Shown here: positions 28,061 through 37,626 of the stretch, piece by piece | Layout: each line of letters begins with the position of its first letter | Position numbering within the stretch: position 1 is the first letter of the stretch | From: Candidatus Poribacteria bacterium | GTDB taxonomy: Bacteria > Poribacteria > WGA-4E > WGA-3G | DNA: 64,000 nucleotides | Direction: 5' to 3' | Assembly (NCBI GenBank): GCA_022821495.1 | Contig: JAJEDN010000023.1 | Span: 1-64,000 of the forward strand | The notes under the pieces: model-generated | The model's database searches: none | Seen by the model: the letters and a program-made list of their open reading frames with translations, nothing else | What the model was told of the DNA's origin: nothing | Made by a program: the position numbers and the translations under genes

Positions 28061-29020
28061 ATGGTAGATTCAAAAAAGGAAACACCTCTCGAATATTGGT
28101 TAGCACTCGCTTCCGTTGAAGGGCTTGGTAGCGTGCGGATCAGACGATTGATCACACGTTTCGGGAGCGCGCAAGCCGTCTTTGGCGCGGAGCTTCCAGA
28201 AATTGCACGATTACCCTCCTTCAATCCAGTGCTTGCGTCTCGAATCCTCACGGCGTCCGGTAACTTTTCAGCTTTACGCGAAAGACTTGACGCACTCAAA
28301 GATCAGGAAGTCCGGGTGCTGTGCCCTGAAGATGCCGCCTACCCACTGCAATTGAGTGACCTTCCGGACGCTCCCGGCATCCTATGTACCGTCGGAACGC
28401 TCACGGAAATTGATGATCAGTGCGTGGCGATCGTAGGGAGCCAAGATCCGAGTATAGAAGGGATTCAACTGACGCTCTCGCTTGCAACGCAACTTGTGCT
28501 TGCAGGGTTCACAGTTGTCAGTGGGCTTGCGGCGGGTATTGATGCATACGCGCATTCAGGGGCACTCGCCGGGCTCGGCAAAACCATCGGGGTCGTTGCA
28601 ACAGATTTATCTGCTATCTATCCAGCACGGAATAATTCACTTGCCATGGAGGTTTATGAACACGGGTGCCTGTTTTCGGAACATCCGTTCCCGACAACCC
28701 CTTCTCCGGGCAATCTTATCCAACGAAACCGTATTATTAGCGGACTTTCTGTGGCGACAATTGTTGTTGAGGCGTTGAAAACAGGTGGCGCAATGCATAC
28801 GGCACGATATGCCCAACGTCAGGATAGAGCCGTACTTACATGCCGATGGGAGACACGCCACCCTCAAAGCGAGGGACCGCGAGAATTGATAAAAGCAGGC
28901 GCGTTTCCGTTTGCACCTACCGAAGTTGACAAGGTTATTGAGGTTCTGACACACCCCGAACGGCTTGAAACATACGCAAGTGGTGCAGCGAGTGAACAGA
29001 TGGGGCTGTTTGAGGAGTAG
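28061..29020 (+). CDS. dprA: DNA processing protein DprA/Smf
   Basis: Binds incoming single-stranded DNA and loads RecA during natural transformation. 319 residues from ATG 28061. An N-terminal helix-hairpin-like segment (VEGLGSVRIRRLITRFGSAQAVF) precedes the Rossmann-like core: AIVGSQDPSIEG (Gln replaces the usual Arg), VVSGLAAGIDAYAHSGAL, LIQRNRIISGLS and VVEALKTGGAMHTA. An in-frame TTG at 28001 is less likely because its AGAGGA lies only one base away. No other competence genes are nearby. Confidence 0.92.
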   Translation: MVDSKKETPLEYWLALASVEGLGSVRIRRLITRFGSAQAVFGAELPEIARLPSFNPVLASRILTASGNFSALRERLDALKDQEVRVLCPEDAAYPLQLSDLPDAPGILCTVGTLTEIDDQCVAIVGSQDPSIEGIQLTLSLATQLVLAGFTVVSGLAAGIDAYAHSGALAGLGKTIGVVATDLSAIYPARNNSLAMEVYEHGCLFSEHPFPTTPSPGNLIQRNRIISGLSVATIVVEALKTGGAMHTARYAQRQDRAVLTCRWETRHPQSEGPRELIKAGAFPFAPTEVDKVIEVLTHPERLETYASGAASEQMGLFEE

Positions 29021-29160
29021 TTGTCAGCCGTCGGCTTTCAGGAAAGAATACACACATCATACGGATGGCTTGCTGTTGGCGATTGATTATCTTGAAAGTC
29101 CTCTAATCCTGTGGATCTTGCTGACAACAAATTCCTGATGGCTGATAGCCGCCTGCCGAC
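29021..29160. repeat. heptad repeats after dprA
   Basis: Blocks at 29021-29040 (GTCAGCC GTCGGCT) and 29134-29160 (CTGATGG CTGATAG) belong to the CTGANNN 7-mer family and together can pair as a weak inverted repeat. Confidence 0.5.
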
Positions 29161-29307
29161 TGTTGTTTAAAAATATTGTTGATTTTTTTTTTAATTTATG
29201 GTATACTATATATTGTCCTTAAACTTGATTGTGATAGGGCGTGTACCTTTTTTTTCTTGACAACGTTTAAATTTAAGGGTAAATTTGCGAAATAGTGAAA
29301 TTTTCTC

Positions 29308-29336
29308 TTGACAAAAGAGACTAATTTTCGTATAAT
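29308..29336 (+). promoter_or_regulatory. consensus sigma-70 promoter
   Basis: TTGACA (29308-29313), 17 bases, TATAAT (29331-29336). A perfect consensus, expected to start transcription near 29343, about 400 bases before the lipoprotein gene. Confidence 0.9.
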
Positions 29337-29342
29337 TTTGAA

Positions 29343-29739
29343 AAATCCGTATTTTACCTTTACAAAGTTTGCACTTTTTGCTAAACTTTAGAAAGGTACT
29401 CGTTTAGATATTGACTTTCGGGCGAGGCGTTTAACGATTCAATGGTATCTTTTTACAAGTTAACTGTCCTCGCGAAATTCTGTTCTCAACGTGTCGGTTT
29501 GTTCTTTACGCCCAGCGGAGAGAACAACAAACGAAATAGCCCTACGTTACTCGACTTAACGAGAATATGATCGCGGGTTCCGTTAGGTGTTGAATTGTAC
29601 ACTCAACACCGGAAGAGGAGCCAAAGAATTTCCTAAAGACAGATTCTCGTAATCGTCTACGGGAAAGGACCGGAAGTTTTAGAACGCCCTATCCGATGGG
29701 TGTATTTTGATAAACTTACAATTTAAGGAGTTAACTCTA
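29343..29739 (+). promoter_or_regulatory. long structured 5' leader of Ig-like lipoprotein
   Basis: About 397 untranslated bases between the promoter and ATG 29740. Hairpins seen: TTGTTCT/AGAACAA (29499-29527) and GGTGTTGA/TCAACACC (29586-29610). No known riboswitch signature was recognised. It might also encode a separate small RNA. Confidence 0.5.
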
Positions 29740-30396
29740 ATGGCAAAATTGTTTAGAACCTTCGCTTTAGTATTGGCAGCCCTGTTCGCGCTCTCGCTCA
29801 TCGTCGGTTGCGGCGGCGGCGAGGAAGAAGAAGAAGCAGCTGCAGATGCGGCTTTTTCCAGCGCAACACCAGCCTCAGGTGATCTGGCAGCAAACGGCTC
29901 AATCACTGTTACTTTTGACAATGATCCGGGTGATGTAACGGCGAGTGCGGGAACCGTCTCAGGTGCCGGCAAAACGCGTACAATCGCAGGCCCGTTCACT
30001 CCAGGTGCGCTGTCCCTCAATCTTTCGTGGACCAATGGTGGTGGCAGCCATACGCTTACCTACAACGTCACTGCTCCTGATGAAACGGCACCCACTGTCA
30101 CTGGTGGAACCGTCTCTGATGGCGACGAAGATGTTGATCCTGAAGCAATCAATGGCGACGGGAAAATCGAAGTTACCTTCAGCGAAGATGTCTCTGGTAA
30201 CATCGCACTGCAGACCGAAGGCGGCGATGATGTTGGTTGGATTGGCAAAGTTGAAGGCACAACGGGTACGCTTGAACTCGTCAAAGGTAAAGAGATCGGC
30301 AACGAGACCACCTATGTTATCAAAGGTAAAGTCTCTGACGCTGCCGGTAACGAACTTGAAGTTAGTGTAACCTTTACTACCAAAGGTAAAGAGTAA
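29740..30396 (+). CDS. lipoprotein with bacterial Ig-like (SbsA/Big_5-type) domains
   Basis: A 218-residue secreted lipoprotein: signal LALSLIVGC-type lipobox at about residue 24 (LIVGCGGG), then an acidic Glu-rich spacer and two Ig-like domains. The second shows APTVTGGTVSDGDEDVDPEA and KIEVTFSEDVSG with a tail VSDAAGNELEVSVTFT, typical of SbsA/Big_5 repeats. ATG 29740 is preferred to TTG 29707 because AAGGAG (29725-29730) lies just before it. A consensus promoter and strong terminator make this an isolated, probably highly expressed gene. Confidence 0.85.
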   Translation: MAKLFRTFALVLAALFALSLIVGCGGGEEEEEAAADAAFSSATPASGDLAANGSITVTFDNDPGDVTASAGTVSGAGKTRTIAGPFTPGALSLNLSWTNGGGSHTLTYNVTAPDETAPTVTGGTVSDGDEDVDPEAINGDGKIEVTFSEDVSGNIALQTEGGDDVGWIGKVEGTTGTLELVKGKEIGNETTYVIKGKVSDAAGNELEVSVTFTTKGKE

Positions 30397-30419
30397 ATTT
30401 AAGGCTATTTCGATAACAA

Positions 30420-30453
30420 GGGCAGCGTATTTTTAATACGCTGCCCTTTTTTT
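30420..30453 (+). terminator. strong intrinsic terminator
   Basis: Perfect 12-bp arms GGGCAGCGTATT/AATACGCTGCCC, 3-base loop and seven Ts. Confidence 0.97.
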
Positions 30454-30520
30454 CTCTTAATCAAATCCTAAATTTTAGTTGCTGCTAAACCTGGGGAACC
30501 GCATCTGCCGATGGATGTCT

Positions 30521-30608
30521 ACTGGTTGCTGATGGCTGACTCGCCAATTGACTACGAACTGAACACCTTTCTTCTCACCACTGATGGCTGACGGCTGACA
30601 GTTGATGG
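30521..30608. repeat. heptad repeats before livG
   Basis: Two blocks, 30521-30545 (CTGATGG CTGACTC) and 30580-30608 (CTGATGG CTGACGG CTGACAG), of the dispersed CTGANNN family. Confidence 0.6.
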
Positions 30609-30630
30609 TTTCCGACAGCGAAAAAACATA

Positions 30631-30659
30631 TTGACATCGCCCTTGGATTAAGGTATATT
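30631..30659 (+). promoter_or_regulatory. sigma-70 promoter of livG-livF-lgt
   Basis: TTGACA (30631-30636), 17 bases, TATATT (30654-30659), 32 bases before livG. Confidence 0.85.
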
Positions 30660-30691
30660 TTAATAGTAGATCCACAGTTAAGGAGACGAAT

Positions 30692-31471
30692 ATGGAAAAC
30701 AGGTCTATACGTCTGCTCTCGACAAATGCAATCAGCCGGCATTATGGTGGCGTCATTGCGTTGTCGGAAGTTACAATGGCGGTGCACCCCGGACAAATCT
30801 TCAGCCTCATCGGTCCCAATGGCGCGGGTAAAACGACACTCTTTAACTGTGTTACTGGATTGGATAAACCGACATTTGGCACTGTCGAATTCTTAGGAGA
30901 ATCTATCACTGGGTTCCGTCCAGACGAGGTCACGGTTCTCGGGATCAGTAGAACTTTCCAGAATATACGGCTCTTCGCGGAACTCTCTGTTCTTGATAAC
31001 GTCAAGATCGGTAGGCATCCACGCACCAAAAGCACACTCATCGGTTCAGTTTTCCGTACGCAGCAGCAGAAAACCGAGGAGGTAGCAATTGCTGAGCGGG
31101 CACTCGAGATGCTTGAATTCGTTGGTTTGGGTACCATCAGTGACCAGACCGCAGGGAACCTCTCTTATGGCGACCAGCGCCGTGTCGAAATCGCCAGAGC
31201 GTTGGCGACGGAACCCAGACTTCTACTCCTTGACGAACCTGCCGCCGGTATGAATCCCCAAGAGACACAAGAACTTATTGATCTCATCTATGCGATACGA
31301 GAGCAAGGTATCACCGTACTTCTCATTGAACACGACGTCAAGCTGGTGATGCAAATCTCTGATTGGGTCACGGTCCTCGACCATGGGGAGAAAATCAGCG
31401 AGGGCGAACCGGCAGAGGTACAAAATGATCCACGTGTCATTGAGGCATATTTGGGAACAGCGGAGGAATAG
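30692..31471 (+). CDS. livG: branched-chain amino acid ABC transporter ATPase LivG-like
   Basis: A 259-residue ABC ATPase. Walker A GPNGAGKTT, LivG-specific GISRTFQNIRLF, signature LSYGDQRRVEIARAL, Walker B LLLLDEPAAGMNP and switch IEHDVKLVM are all present. It would energise import of branched-chain amino acids or related compounds (the family also serves urea and amides). Paired with livF 34 bases downstream. No permease or binding-protein gene is next to them; the promoter lies directly upstream, so permeases must be encoded elsewhere. Confidence 0.92.
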   Translation: MENRSIRLLSTNAISRHYGGVIALSEVTMAVHPGQIFSLIGPNGAGKTTLFNCVTGLDKPTFGTVEFLGESITGFRPDEVTVLGISRTFQNIRLFAELSVLDNVKIGRHPRTKSTLIGSVFRTQQQKTEEVAIAERALEMLEFVGLGTISDQTAGNLSYGDQRRVEIARALATEPRLLLLDEPAAGMNPQETQELIDLIYAIREQGITVLLIEHDVKLVMQISDWVTVLDHGEKISEGEPAEVQNDPRVIEAYLGTAEE

Positions 31472-31505
31472 CGATCAGCCGTCAGCAATCAGCTACTAAA
31501 AAACC

Positions 31506-32210
31506 ATGCTTGAACTCAGAGACATTCACACTTATTATGGCAATATCCGAGCGGTGCGCGGTATCTCCATCACTATCAACAGTGGTGAGATGGTCTGCCT
31601 CATCGGCGCGAACGGTGCTGGAAAATCGACGACCCTCATGACGGTTTCTGGTATCCATACACCCGTCGAAGGGAGCGTCTATTTTGAGGACCAAGATATA
31701 ACAAACACTTCCGCAGAAGCGCGCGTCCCGCTCGGTATTTCCCAAGTCCCGGAAGGACGACTCATCTTTCCAGATATGACTGTCCTCGAGAACCTTGAAC
31801 TCGGTGCTTACTCACGATCTGATAGGCAAGGTATTCGCGAGGATCTCGACAAAATTTTTCAATTTTTCCCTATCCTCGAAAAACGGCAGAAACAGCGCGG
31901 CGGTAGTCTCAGCGGTGGTGAACAACAGATGTTAGCAATCGGGCGCGCGCTCATGTCCCACCCACGTCTCCTCTTGCTTGATGAACCCTCCTTAGGGCTG
32001 GCACCACTCATCGTTAAACAGATTTTTGAAATCATTGAGCAGATCAACGCCGACGGTACGACGATTCTCCTTGTTGAGCAGAACGCCCAAATCGCGCTAC
32101 AGGTGACCGATAGGGGATACGTCATGGAGACCGGCGAAATCACAATCGAGGGCACCTCTGCCGACCTGTTAGCCGACGAACGTGTGCGACAGGCTTACCT
32201 CGGAGAATAA
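31506..32210 (+). CDS. livF: branched-chain amino acid ABC transporter ATPase LivF-like
   Basis: The second ATPase of the HAAT-type importer, 234 residues. Walker A GANGAGKST, the typical LGISQVPEGRLIFPDMTVLENL stretch, signature LSGGEQQMLAIGRAL, Walker B LLLLDEPSLGLAP and VEQNAQIAL identify LivF. A short heptad repeat (31474-31491) sits between livG and livF. lgt starts 11 bases after the stop. Confidence 0.92.
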   Translation: MLELRDIHTYYGNIRAVRGISITINSGEMVCLIGANGAGKSTTLMTVSGIHTPVEGSVYFEDQDITNTSAEARVPLGISQVPEGRLIFPDMTVLENLELGAYSRSDRQGIREDLDKIFQFFPILEKRQKQRGGSLSGGEQQMLAIGRALMSHPRLLLLDEPSLGLAPLIVKQIFEIIEQINADGTTILLVEQNAQIALQVTDRGYVMETGEITIEGTSADLLADERVRQAYLGE

Positions 32211-32220
32211 ATAACTAACC

Positions 32221-33048
32221 ATGTATCCAACGATCATCGATTTTGGTCCTGTGGGTATCCATAGCTACGGGCTGATGTTAGCCACGTCGTTTATTACGGC
32301 TGTTTTTGTGATACAATACGATTTGAAACGGCGCGGATTCGTGCCAGATGTCGCAGCGACGATCGTTATGGCAGGTGCTATCGGTGGGATTATCGGTGCG
32401 AAAATCTATGCTGCACTCTTGGACGGCAGAATCACGCTGACGGAACTCGTTTCAACCAGTGGGCTGGTATGGTATGGCGGGTTGATTGGCGGGTGTCTCG
32501 GTGTTCTGATCGTCGTCGTCCGTTCACCGAACCCGACACTTGCTACGATAGATATTGTTGGTCCAACCCTACTTCTCGGCTACGGGATTGGACGGATCGG
32601 TTGTCTCTTGGCTGGCGATGGTGACTATGGACCGCCGTCGGATCTCCCATGGGCGATGGCGTTTCCGAACGGCACTGTCCCGACGGATGTTCCAGTCCAC
32701 CCAACACCTATCTATGAGACGCTCATCTCCTTTATATTCTTTGGGATTCTTTGGTCGCAGCGCCGCAAGTTAGAAACCAATTCTGGTACGGTATTCGGTA
32801 TGAGTCTCATCTTATTGGGTGTGGAACGCTTTATTGCGGAGTTCTGGCGGATCACGCCGCGAGTGTTAGGATGGATGACAGGGGCGCAACTTTTCAGCAT
32901 TGTCGCCTTCATCGTTGGCGTCGTTTTGATTTTCTGGGCGCGTTCGCGTCCATCTGTTGCAGCAGCCGTGGAAACTGCCGAAGCTTCGGAGACATCAGAA
33001 TCCCTGAAGCACTCGTCGCCTTCGCGTAAACGCCGTAGGAGAAGGTAA
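32221..33048 (+). CDS. lgt: prolipoprotein diacylglyceryl transferase
   Basis: An inner-membrane enzyme attaching diacylglycerol to the lipobox cysteine. 275 residues with about seven membrane helices. GLVWYGGLIGG, the Lgt signature GRIGCLLAGDGDYG near residues 124-137 and HPTPIYE are seen, with ERFIAEFWR in the late helix region. The Arg/Ser-rich tail (KRRRRR) is cytoplasmic. It is translated from the livGF transcript. Many lipoproteins in this window need this enzyme. Confidence 0.95.
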   Translation: MYPTIIDFGPVGIHSYGLMLATSFITAVFVIQYDLKRRGFVPDVAATIVMAGAIGGIIGAKIYAALLDGRITLTELVSTSGLVWYGGLIGGCLGVLIVVVRSPNPTLATIDIVGPTLLLGYGIGRIGCLLAGDGDYGPPSDLPWAMAFPNGTVPTDVPVHPTPIYETLISFIFFGILWSQRRKLETNSGTVFGMSLILLGVERFIAEFWRITPRVLGWMTGAQLFSIVAFIVGVVLIFWARSRPSVAAAVETAEASETSESLKHSSPSRKRRRRR

Positions 33049-33149
33049 TTGGCTGTCAACCGTTGGTTAAGAGAGCTCTGATACACCCAACATCTATCTC
33101 TAAAACTGGCAATTAACAATTAACAGCCGCCTCCATTCTTTGCTAATTG

Positions 33150-33174
33150 TTGATGGCTGATAGCCGACAGCCAT
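33150..33174. repeat. heptad repeat
   Basis: TTGATGG CTGATAG CCGACAG: three 7-mers of the CTGANNN family upstream of the sulfotransferase-like gene. Confidence 0.55.
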
Positions 33175-33217
33175 TATATACCTTAATATATAAAGGGAAA
33201 AGGGAACCTAAAGCAAC

Positions 33218-33964
33218 GTGAAAATAAAAAGGATCTGTCTCTGGTCGGGACCCCGGAACGTCTCTACCGCACTCATGTACGCCTTCGCACAACGCAGCGA
33301 TACCCGCGTCATTGACGAACCGCTTTACGCACACTATCTTCATACAAAATACAAGGCACCGGCTGCTAAGAGCACACACCCCGCCACAGTAGAAGTCATC
33401 GCGTCAATGTCAACGGACGCAACAACCGTGGTCCGCGAGGTCATCCTCGGACCGTGCGACAAACCCGTGTTGTTCATGAAACAGATGGCACACCATCTTA
33501 TTGAGATGGACCTCGACTTCCTACAAGAGACGATCAACGTTTTTCTGATTCGTGACCCGAAAGAGATGCTCCCGTCGCTTGCGAAAATCATCGGTGTTCC
33601 GACGCTCACTGATACAGGTCTCAAGGTGCAACACGACCTGCTCATCGCGTTGCGTGCTGCAGGGCAATCTCCACCGATTCTTGATGCGCGGCTGCTCTTA
33701 TCGGGTCCGCGTAGCGTCTTGTGTCAACTATGTGATCGGCTCGGTTTACCGTTTGACGCATTGATGTTGTCATGGGAAGCGGGTGGCAATGCTGCGGATG
33801 GTGTGTGGGCACCGTATTGGTATGGCAACGTGCATCGGAGTACCGGATTCGCGCCGTATCGTCCGAAGTCGGAACCGTTTCCGGCGGAATTGGAGGATGT
33901 ATTGGCGGCGTGTTCGGCGCATTACGATGTGCTGTACCGTGATGCGATCCGTCCAGATCGATAG
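33218..33964 (+). CDS. sulfotransferase-like P-loop protein
   Basis: A 248-residue protein of the sulfotransferase family, which transfers sulfate from PAPS to an acceptor. ICLWSGPRNVSTALMYAF near the N-terminus is the PAPS 5'-phosphosulfate loop, followed by DEPLYAHYL and, further on, FLIRDPKEMLPSL with RDP as the 3'-phosphate-binding type. It begins at GTG 33218. Close relatives are often annotated as 'sulfotransferase family' or fused to branched-chain aminotransferases. Acceptor unknown. Single gene. Confidence 0.8.
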   Translation: MKIKRICLWSGPRNVSTALMYAFAQRSDTRVIDEPLYAHYLHTKYKAPAAKSTHPATVEVIASMSTDATTVVREVILGPCDKPVLFMKQMAHHLIEMDLDFLQETINVFLIRDPKEMLPSLAKIIGVPTLTDTGLKVQHDLLIALRAAGQSPPILDARLLLSGPRSVLCQLCDRLGLPFDALMLSWEAGGNAADGVWAPYWYGNVHRSTGFAPYRPKSEPFPAELEDVLAACSAHYDVLYRDAIRPDR

Positions 33965-34012
33965 CGTTTTACGGTGATTGCGGCTGAACGGGGACTGATG
34001 AGATTACAAGAT

Positions 34013-34042
34013 TTATAGTAAAACCAACAATTAATCAGACAC
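34013..34042. repeat. solo copy of the MITE terminal sequence
   Basis: Thirty bases beginning TTATAGTAAA and ending AGACAC match 24 of 30 with the right end of the MITE at 56313-56441. No second end is found nearby. A further 19-base repeat (TTTTTGCTTGGGTGTTTCT, 34075-34093) recurs at 44962-44980 with one difference. Confidence 0.6.
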
Positions 34043-34168
34043 TTTTCCTTTAACAGAAGACTGTTCGTAGGGGGTTTTTGCTTGGGTGTTTCTTCTAAGG
34101 TTCCCTCGCCCGTCTTTCAAAGTGTGTCTCATTATTTTTAGAGGCCACTATAGATGCCACCGATTCCG

Positions 34169-37135
34169 CTACCGATTCCCTTGCGCTTCCAATAATTTCG
34201 TAATTTGCTCCCGAATCTGCTTTTTTTGTGCTGCGCTCGCCGCGTCAATCTGCTCAATCTGCTTGAACAACTCCCGCATCGTCATCGGTTTCTCACCGTT
34301 TTTCGTTTCGTCGTTGGTACTCACTGGCGTGCCTAAAAAAATAACATCCAATGCCTCTTCAAGTGTCTTCGCTGTCCCAACATCCTTGGACCCGGCCTTC
34401 ACGACAACTAATTCTAACGTCGGGCGACGTGCCGGCCCCTCCTCAACCGATACCTTTTCACCTTTTTTCGCCGTTGGTTTCTTCTCTTGTAGATAGATCG
34501 GCTCAACATAAAACAACGCATCCTCCACCGGGATAATCAAGAGGTTCCCGCGAATCACCTCCTTCGTTTTATCCCAACCGACTTTTTTGTCTCCAATTGC
34601 TGTATTAATGTCTTCCTCGACCTGCCTCGGTCCCGGGACATCTGCTTCCAAGGTGTAAACGATCTGTTCGCCGTAGTGCGGTTCATCACATCGCGTGATC
34701 ATCCACGCCTTCAGACGCTTCTCCTTATCCGGCGGCGTGAACGGAATAACGTTGACGAATTCCGCTTTCTCTTCGCCCGGCAATTTCAGAATAGCGTAGT
34801 AGGGCATCATCTCTTGGTCCGCTTCCGATGAGTAGTACGCCTCTGTCGGTATGCCCCATGTATCGTTGCTGTTATAGAAGTCCGAGGCATCTTGGTGATA
34901 GTCACCGTAGAGTTTCGCTTGGATGCGTGTCAGATAGTCCGGGTAGCGTAGATGTGAACGCAAACCTTCCGGCATCTCCGAGAGCGATTTGAACAACTCT
35001 GGGAAGGCTTTCTGATACGTCGCTATGATTTCTTCACCTTCCTTAACGGCGTAGAAATCCACTGCTCCGTTATAGGCATCTACAACAGCAACCCCAGAGT
35101 TGCGGATATAGTTGAAGTCCTTGAGATCCGGTTCATCATACAATTCGCTGGTAGTTTGTGCAGTATCGTCGTCGTACATCTGAGCGTTTGGGAAGTAGCG
35201 GCTCGTCACGTAGAAGTCAATGATCCAGTAGAGTTTACCCGCGTTGATGACGATATACGGGTCGGGGTCATAGTTAAGGAACGGTGCGATATAAGAGACG
35301 CGGTCGCGGACGAGCCGTTTGTCAATTCGCGTACCGATCTTACGGCGGAACATGATCCGACTCTCTGGTGTCACTCGGTCTGAGAGGAGGATTCGGAAGA
35401 AGTCGAAACGTAGCGCGAAACAGAACCGTCGGAACCAGCCGCCAATCGGTACACCCCCGTTGCCGATATATTTATGGTCCGGGACTTTGTTGGTGGTTTC
35501 CGGTGTCGTTTGTTCTTTTGCGGTCGTTTCGTCCGTCACTTCTGCGGGTTGTTCTTCTGAGGTTGTTTCGTCCCTTTGCTTGCCTGGTGACGGACGCGTT
35601 TTAACGATCGCATAGTCGGTCGTCATTTCGCCATAGTAGATTTCTGGATTCTTATCGACCTCAAGTTCCTTATAAACGCTCTCGATGGGTGTAGTCCCCT
35701 TCACCCAAAAGTCCGGGTATCCGCCCTCCTCAAATGCGTTCACGGGCGCGACACAGACACCGTAGCCGTAGGAATATTTTGCTTTTAGTGGGTACCAGTC
35801 GGTAATTATCGGGAGCGGGTCTACTTCACGCGCCGCAATGAGGACCTGCCGATATTCGTCACCTACCTTATATCTATCGACATCTGTATACGGGTGAAAA
35901 TTGTAGTGTCGGACAATCTGTAGTTCTCGGAGTGCTTCCCACATCACGCGTCGGTCCCAGAGTTGGATATTCTTTTTAATCTCGTCGTTTTCTTGTATCA
36001 TTTCAAGGGTTGCGAGACCTTCTGTCTGTTTTTTGATGAGGATCTTATCGAGTTCAAAGGCACGGCGTGTCGCTTTGATGTGCCGTTCCAAGTAGGGCTC
36101 CTCCTTCGGTTGAGGGTCCACACGCAAACGGATGTGGACACCGAGCGGATATAGATGGATCAGCACCACATAACTGAGTCCCCAAAAGCCAGCTGTTACA
36201 TACCACAACAGCCGGCGTCGCGAGAAAATATTAAGCACGATAATAACAGCGATGCTGATGAGTACGCCACAATAGATTTTCGTTGAAATCGCGAGATGTG
36301 AATCTGTATAGAACATCCCGTGGACGCTCGCCAACTGCTCTGTCAACGGTTTCGTATAAACCTTGCCCCACAGGTACACATAACTCCCCCAACCATTGAC
36401 AATCAACAACAGCATCCATAAAGCCGTCCCGTGGAAAATAATATGCCGTTTCACACGCGCCATCGTATGCGCATCACGACGGTAATAGAAGTTGTAAAGC
36501 AGCCCGACAACGATGCAAGTTACCCACAGCAAGATTTGTATCCAGAGACTCATCCATTTGTGCATCGGGAAGCTGAAGAGATAGAAGTTTCGATCTTTCC
36601 CGAAGTGAAGTGCGTCTTCGGCTGCTGGCACGGCTTCGGTACCCGGTTGGTTTAGATACCGGAGGACGATATCGTCCATCAGGAGCATCGGGGTCGCCAT
36701 TAGTAGTCCGAGCACGATTGTAATAAAGACAACTGTTCGGTGGAAAGAGAAGGTGCGTGTATGCGTCCAACGTCTGAACTCGCGCGGTTCCGGACATAGC
36801 ACATTCGCAATTGCGGCGTTTATGTTCATGAACCCTGCTGCAACGATGAAGCAGAGTAAGAAGAAACCCCATCGAATCTTATGGAGTCCCCAGAATACGT
36901 CTGTCCGTCCGAGGCTCTCTTGCCAGAGATGCTCAGTATAGAGGAACGATAACGGGTAAAAGGTGCTAATCCCGATCAGTCCGCCTACTGCCCAGAGTAG
37001 GTATGCTTGGAGTTTACTATACCGATCCCGGCGCCGGTAATCGCCGCGTCGGTATCGGAAAATACCCCATATTAAAGCAACGCTCACGAGGCAGACACTG
37101 AGCAGGAGTTGTGCAATTGCGAGATTCGCTGTCAT
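34169..37135 (-). CDS. UPF0182 (COG1615) family membrane protein
   Basis: A large inner-membrane protein of 988 residues. Seven or so membrane helices fill the first ~300 residues; the remainder is extracytoplasmic and carries family-typical blocks: LERHIKATRRAFELD, IQLWDRRV, YRQVLIAAREVD, YGYGVCVAPVNAFEEGG and EIYYGEMT. A Thr/Glu-rich insert (about residues 525-565) interrupts the outer domain. Function unknown in all phyla. ATG 37135 is chosen because GGAG lies nine bases upstream and the first membrane helix follows; a longer frame to 37201 lacks a site. Confidence 0.9.
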   Translation of the reverse strand: MTANLAIAQLLLSVCLVSVALIWGIFRYRRGDYRRRDRYSKLQAYLLWAVGGLIGISTFYPLSFLYTEHLWQESLGRTDVFWGLHKIRWGFFLLCFIVAAGFMNINAAIANVLCPEPREFRRWTHTRTFSFHRTVVFITIVLGLLMATPMLLMDDIVLRYLNQPGTEAVPAAEDALHFGKDRNFYLFSFPMHKWMSLWIQILLWVTCIVVGLLYNFYYRRDAHTMARVKRHIIFHGTALWMLLLIVNGWGSYVYLWGKVYTKPLTEQLASVHGMFYTDSHLAISTKIYCGVLISIAVIIVLNIFSRRRLLWYVTAGFWGLSYVVLIHLYPLGVHIRLRVDPQPKEEPYLERHIKATRRAFELDKILIKKQTEGLATLEMIQENDEIKKNIQLWDRRVMWEALRELQIVRHYNFHPYTDVDRYKVGDEYRQVLIAAREVDPLPIITDWYPLKAKYSYGYGVCVAPVNAFEEGGYPDFWVKGTTPIESVYKELEVDKNPEIYYGEMTTDYAIVKTRPSPGKQRDETTSEEQPAEVTDETTAKEQTTPETTNKVPDHKYIGNGGVPIGGWFRRFCFALRFDFFRILLSDRVTPESRIMFRRKIGTRIDKRLVRDRVSYIAPFLNYDPDPYIVINAGKLYWIIDFYVTSRYFPNAQMYDDDTAQTTSELYDEPDLKDFNYIRNSGVAVVDAYNGAVDFYAVKEGEEIIATYQKAFPELFKSLSEMPEGLRSHLRYPDYLTRIQAKLYGDYHQDASDFYNSNDTWGIPTEAYYSSEADQEMMPYYAILKLPGEEKAEFVNVIPFTPPDKEKRLKAWMITRCDEPHYGEQIVYTLEADVPGPRQVEEDINTAIGDKKVGWDKTKEVIRGNLLIIPVEDALFYVEPIYLQEKKPTAKKGEKVSVEEGPARRPTLELVVVKAGSKDVGTAKTLEEALDVIFLGTPVSTNDETKNGEKPMTMRELFKQIEQIDAASAAQKKQIREQITKLLEAQGNR

Positions 37136-37471
37136 GTGGAAACGCTCCTTGTATATCTTATATACATCTATATAATAGCATAGGTGTATCGCATTTCGCA
37201 AATTAGTTGTTAGTCGCGTAGGTTGGATTGAACGGATTGAAGTCTGAACTGTGATTTATAGGGTATTTCTCCTTGAAAGCTTGCCTTCATGCGAAAATTT
37301 TAGCCCCTAACATGAGTTTGAAAATAAAATACTTGACATTTTTTGTAACTTTTTATATACTAACGGTGTTAAATAGAGTACGGAGTCCTGCACAACCGAA
37401 GTTCTGGTGCCCAAAAATCCGAATGTGGAAGATGCAAGCCTCCATCCAGAAAGATATTTTTTCAAAAAAAC

Positions 37472-37500
37472 TTGACAAAAAACGCAACTATAGATATAAT
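37472..37500 (+). promoter_or_regulatory. sigma-70 promoter P1 of pseudogene unit
   Basis: TTGACA (37472-37477), 17 bases, TATAAT (37495-37500). Confidence 0.85.
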
Positions 37501-37597
37501 TAACGCAAGTTCAAGCGTAGAAATGTGAAATTATATCGTTTTCGCGAGGGGACACACGAATCTTAATAACCTGTCCACAATTTTTTTGAAGAAAAAC

Positions 37598-37626
37598 TTG
37601 ACATCATATCACCGATGTGGTATACT
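37598..37626 (+). promoter_or_regulatory. sigma-70 promoter P2 of pseudogene unit
   Basis: TTGACA (37598-37603), 17 bases, TATACT (37621-37626), 126 bases downstream of the first. Confidence 0.85.
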
